Source: DRWZ01 sp964601505 (GTDB taxonomy: Bacteria; Calescibacteriota; Calescibacteriia; Calescibacteriales; Calescibacteriaceae). Taken from it: 6,101 nucleotides of DNA. This document shows positions 5,244-6,101 of the stretch, piece after piece. A program made the position numbers and the translations under genes. Numbering within the stretch: the stretch's first letter is position 1; each line of letters begins with the position of its first letter. The stretch is from NCBI GenBank assembly GCA_964601505.1, contig CAZRNR010000082.1, positions 1 to 6,101 on the forward strand, given 5' to 3'. A model generated the notes under the pieces. It was not told where the DNA came from, ran no database searches, and saw only the letters and a program-made list of their open reading frames with translations.

Positions 5244-6101
5244 TCTCCAAAGACCTGCATCACGAGCATATTTCAATGCTAAAAAGTATTCCTCGCGTTT
5301 AATTCTCCTTGATAGTTCAGGATAATTCTTTTGTTTAATAGCAACAAGTCCAGCAGGATAATACTGTTCCATAATATTCACAAAGGTATCGGGTGAGATA
5401 TAATTTGCGACAAAGTTCATTATTTCTCTTGTGTCCTCAAGACACCCTGGCATAACAAGATGCCTCAAAAGTATTCCGCGCAGGGCAAGACCATTTTCGT
5501 CAATTACCAAATCTCCAACCTGCTCATGCATAAGTTTTATTATTTTCCTTGCAACATCAGGATAGTCTCTTACTCCAAGATATTTCCAAGATTTTTCAGG
5601 ATCCCAAAGCTTGAAATCAGGCATGTATATATCAACTATATCCTTCATAATTTGAATTGACTCTTCAGAATCATAAGAACTTGTGTTATACACTATTGGT
5701 ATGCGAAGCCCCCTCTGGACCGCATAGTATATAGCCTCCACAACCTGAGGAACAACATGCTCTGGAGTAACAAGATTTATATTATGACAACCAATCTCCT
5801 GCAACCTGATCATGATTTCAGCAATCTGTTGACCTGTCATTGGAATACTATCCTCTCCTTTCCACGATATACTGAAGTTTTGACAAAAAACGCATCTGAG
5901 ATTACAATAAGCGAAAAATATTGTTCCTGATCCTCTCCAACCACGCAGAGGTTTCTCTTCCCCAAAATGAGGGAAAGCACTTGAAACTATAGCATATCTT
6001 CCAACTCGACATACTCCTATCTTTTCATATCTATTCACTCCACAATTTCTCGGACACACTCTGCAATCTTTAAGAGAATCTAATGCTCTATCTAATTTCT
6101 C
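5232..6101 (-). CDS. PflX-like radical SAM protein (COG1313), 5' end beyond the window
   Basis: A radical-SAM enzyme related to pyruvate formate-lyase activases; I know of no proven physiological substrate for this COG1313 branch. The frame is open to the right edge, giving 289 visible residues. The first 15, EKLDRALDSLKDCRV, match the family's usual lead-in, so the GTG at 6059 is an internal Val codon and the true start lies off the window. Numbering from the edge, an N-terminal Cys set (C13, C16, C20, C31 in C-x2-CPRNCGVNR-x-C) precedes the radical-SAM cluster CNLRCVFC (C66, C70, C73). Further landmarks are NLVTPEH (109-115), PIVYNTSSYD (135-144), MPDFKLW (160-166), LRHLVMPG (212-219) and MEQYYP (244-249). 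No glycyl-radical enzyme or other partner is visible. Such clusters are oxygen-labile, which fits an anaerobe. It converges on the WbqC-like gene. Confidence 0.9.
   Translation of the reverse strand, partial: EKLDRALDSLKDCRVCPRNCGVNRYEKIGVCRVGRYAIVSSAFPHFGEEKPLRGWRGSGTIFFAYCNLRCVFCQNFSISWKGEDSIPMTGQQIAEIMIRLQEIGCHNINLVTPEHVVPQVVEAIYYAVQRGLRIPIVYNTSSYDSEESIQIMKDIVDIYMPDFKLWDPEKSWKYLGVRDYPDVARKIIKLMHEQVGDLVIDENGLALRGILLRHLVMPGCLEDTREIMNFVANYISPDTFVNIMEQYYPAGLVAIKQKNYPELSRRIKREEYFLALKYARDAGLWRIYT

Noticed and set aside
5195..5251. CRISPR-like sequence (ATTTCAATCC plus the 12-bp repeat)
   Set aside because: Only two copies of a 12-bp unit with 8 bp between them, and no regularly spaced repeats or unique spacers of normal length.
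1..6101. A new defence system or mobile element
   Set aside because: Every sizeable gene belongs to a known housekeeping or metabolic family. There is no transposase, integrase, nuclease-plus-sensor pair, toxin-antitoxin pair or terminal inverted repeat.

Overview
This is an AT-rich bacterial window with five recognisable protein genes and little intergenic DNA. The RecJ is of the bacterial type (DHH, DHHA1 and C-terminal OB-like part), so the organism is a bacterium. Sequence alone does not fix the phylum. The strongly AT-biased codon use, the Aquifex/cyanobacterial-style 'GLPCSGKT' P-loop of the APS kinase, the fused uroporphyrinogen methyltransferase/synthase and the oxygen-sensitive radical-SAM protein suggest, as inference, a low-GC anaerobe, possibly from a poorly sampled lineage. 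None of the four visible start codons has a convincing Shine-Dalgarno sequence.

Layout. Positions 1-45 (+) may be the last 14 codons of a gene that enters from the left. Positions 46-225 hold no gene, only a faint tRNA-like stretch. On the minus strand lie an APS kinase (cysC, 226-759) and, upstream of it, a fused SUMT/uroporphyrinogen-III synthase (888-2408). The 128-bp stretch 2409-2536 is a divergent promoter region. On the plus strand follow recJ (2537-4225, GTG start) and, 24 bp later, a WbqC-family gene (4250-4927). A 304-bp convergent gap (4928-5231) contains a small stem-loop and a short direct repeat but no gene. A COG1313 (PflX-like) radical-SAM gene on the minus strand (5232-6101) runs off the right edge; its reading frame stays open past the first possible GTG, so its 5' end is missing.

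How the genes relate. The minus-strand pair fits a sulfur-assimilation theme: CysC makes PAPS, and the fused enzyme makes uroporphyrinogen III and methylates it to precorrin-2, the precursor of siroheme (sulfite/nitrite reductases) and of cobalamin. RecJ (DNA repair) and the WbqC-like protein (surface-glycan context) are probably co-transcribed but have no obvious common function. The radical-SAM protein appears without a visible partner.

I do not see a new multi-gene system. The most useful observations are at sequence level: a matching promoter pattern, AAGACA-N16/17-TAAAAT, just before the start codons of cysC and recJ, which suggests leaderless or near-leaderless mRNAs; two G7 tracts in the SUMT active-site region; and an A8 tract at the SUMT/HemD domain junction, where a one-base slip either way would terminate quickly and leave a SUMT-only protein.
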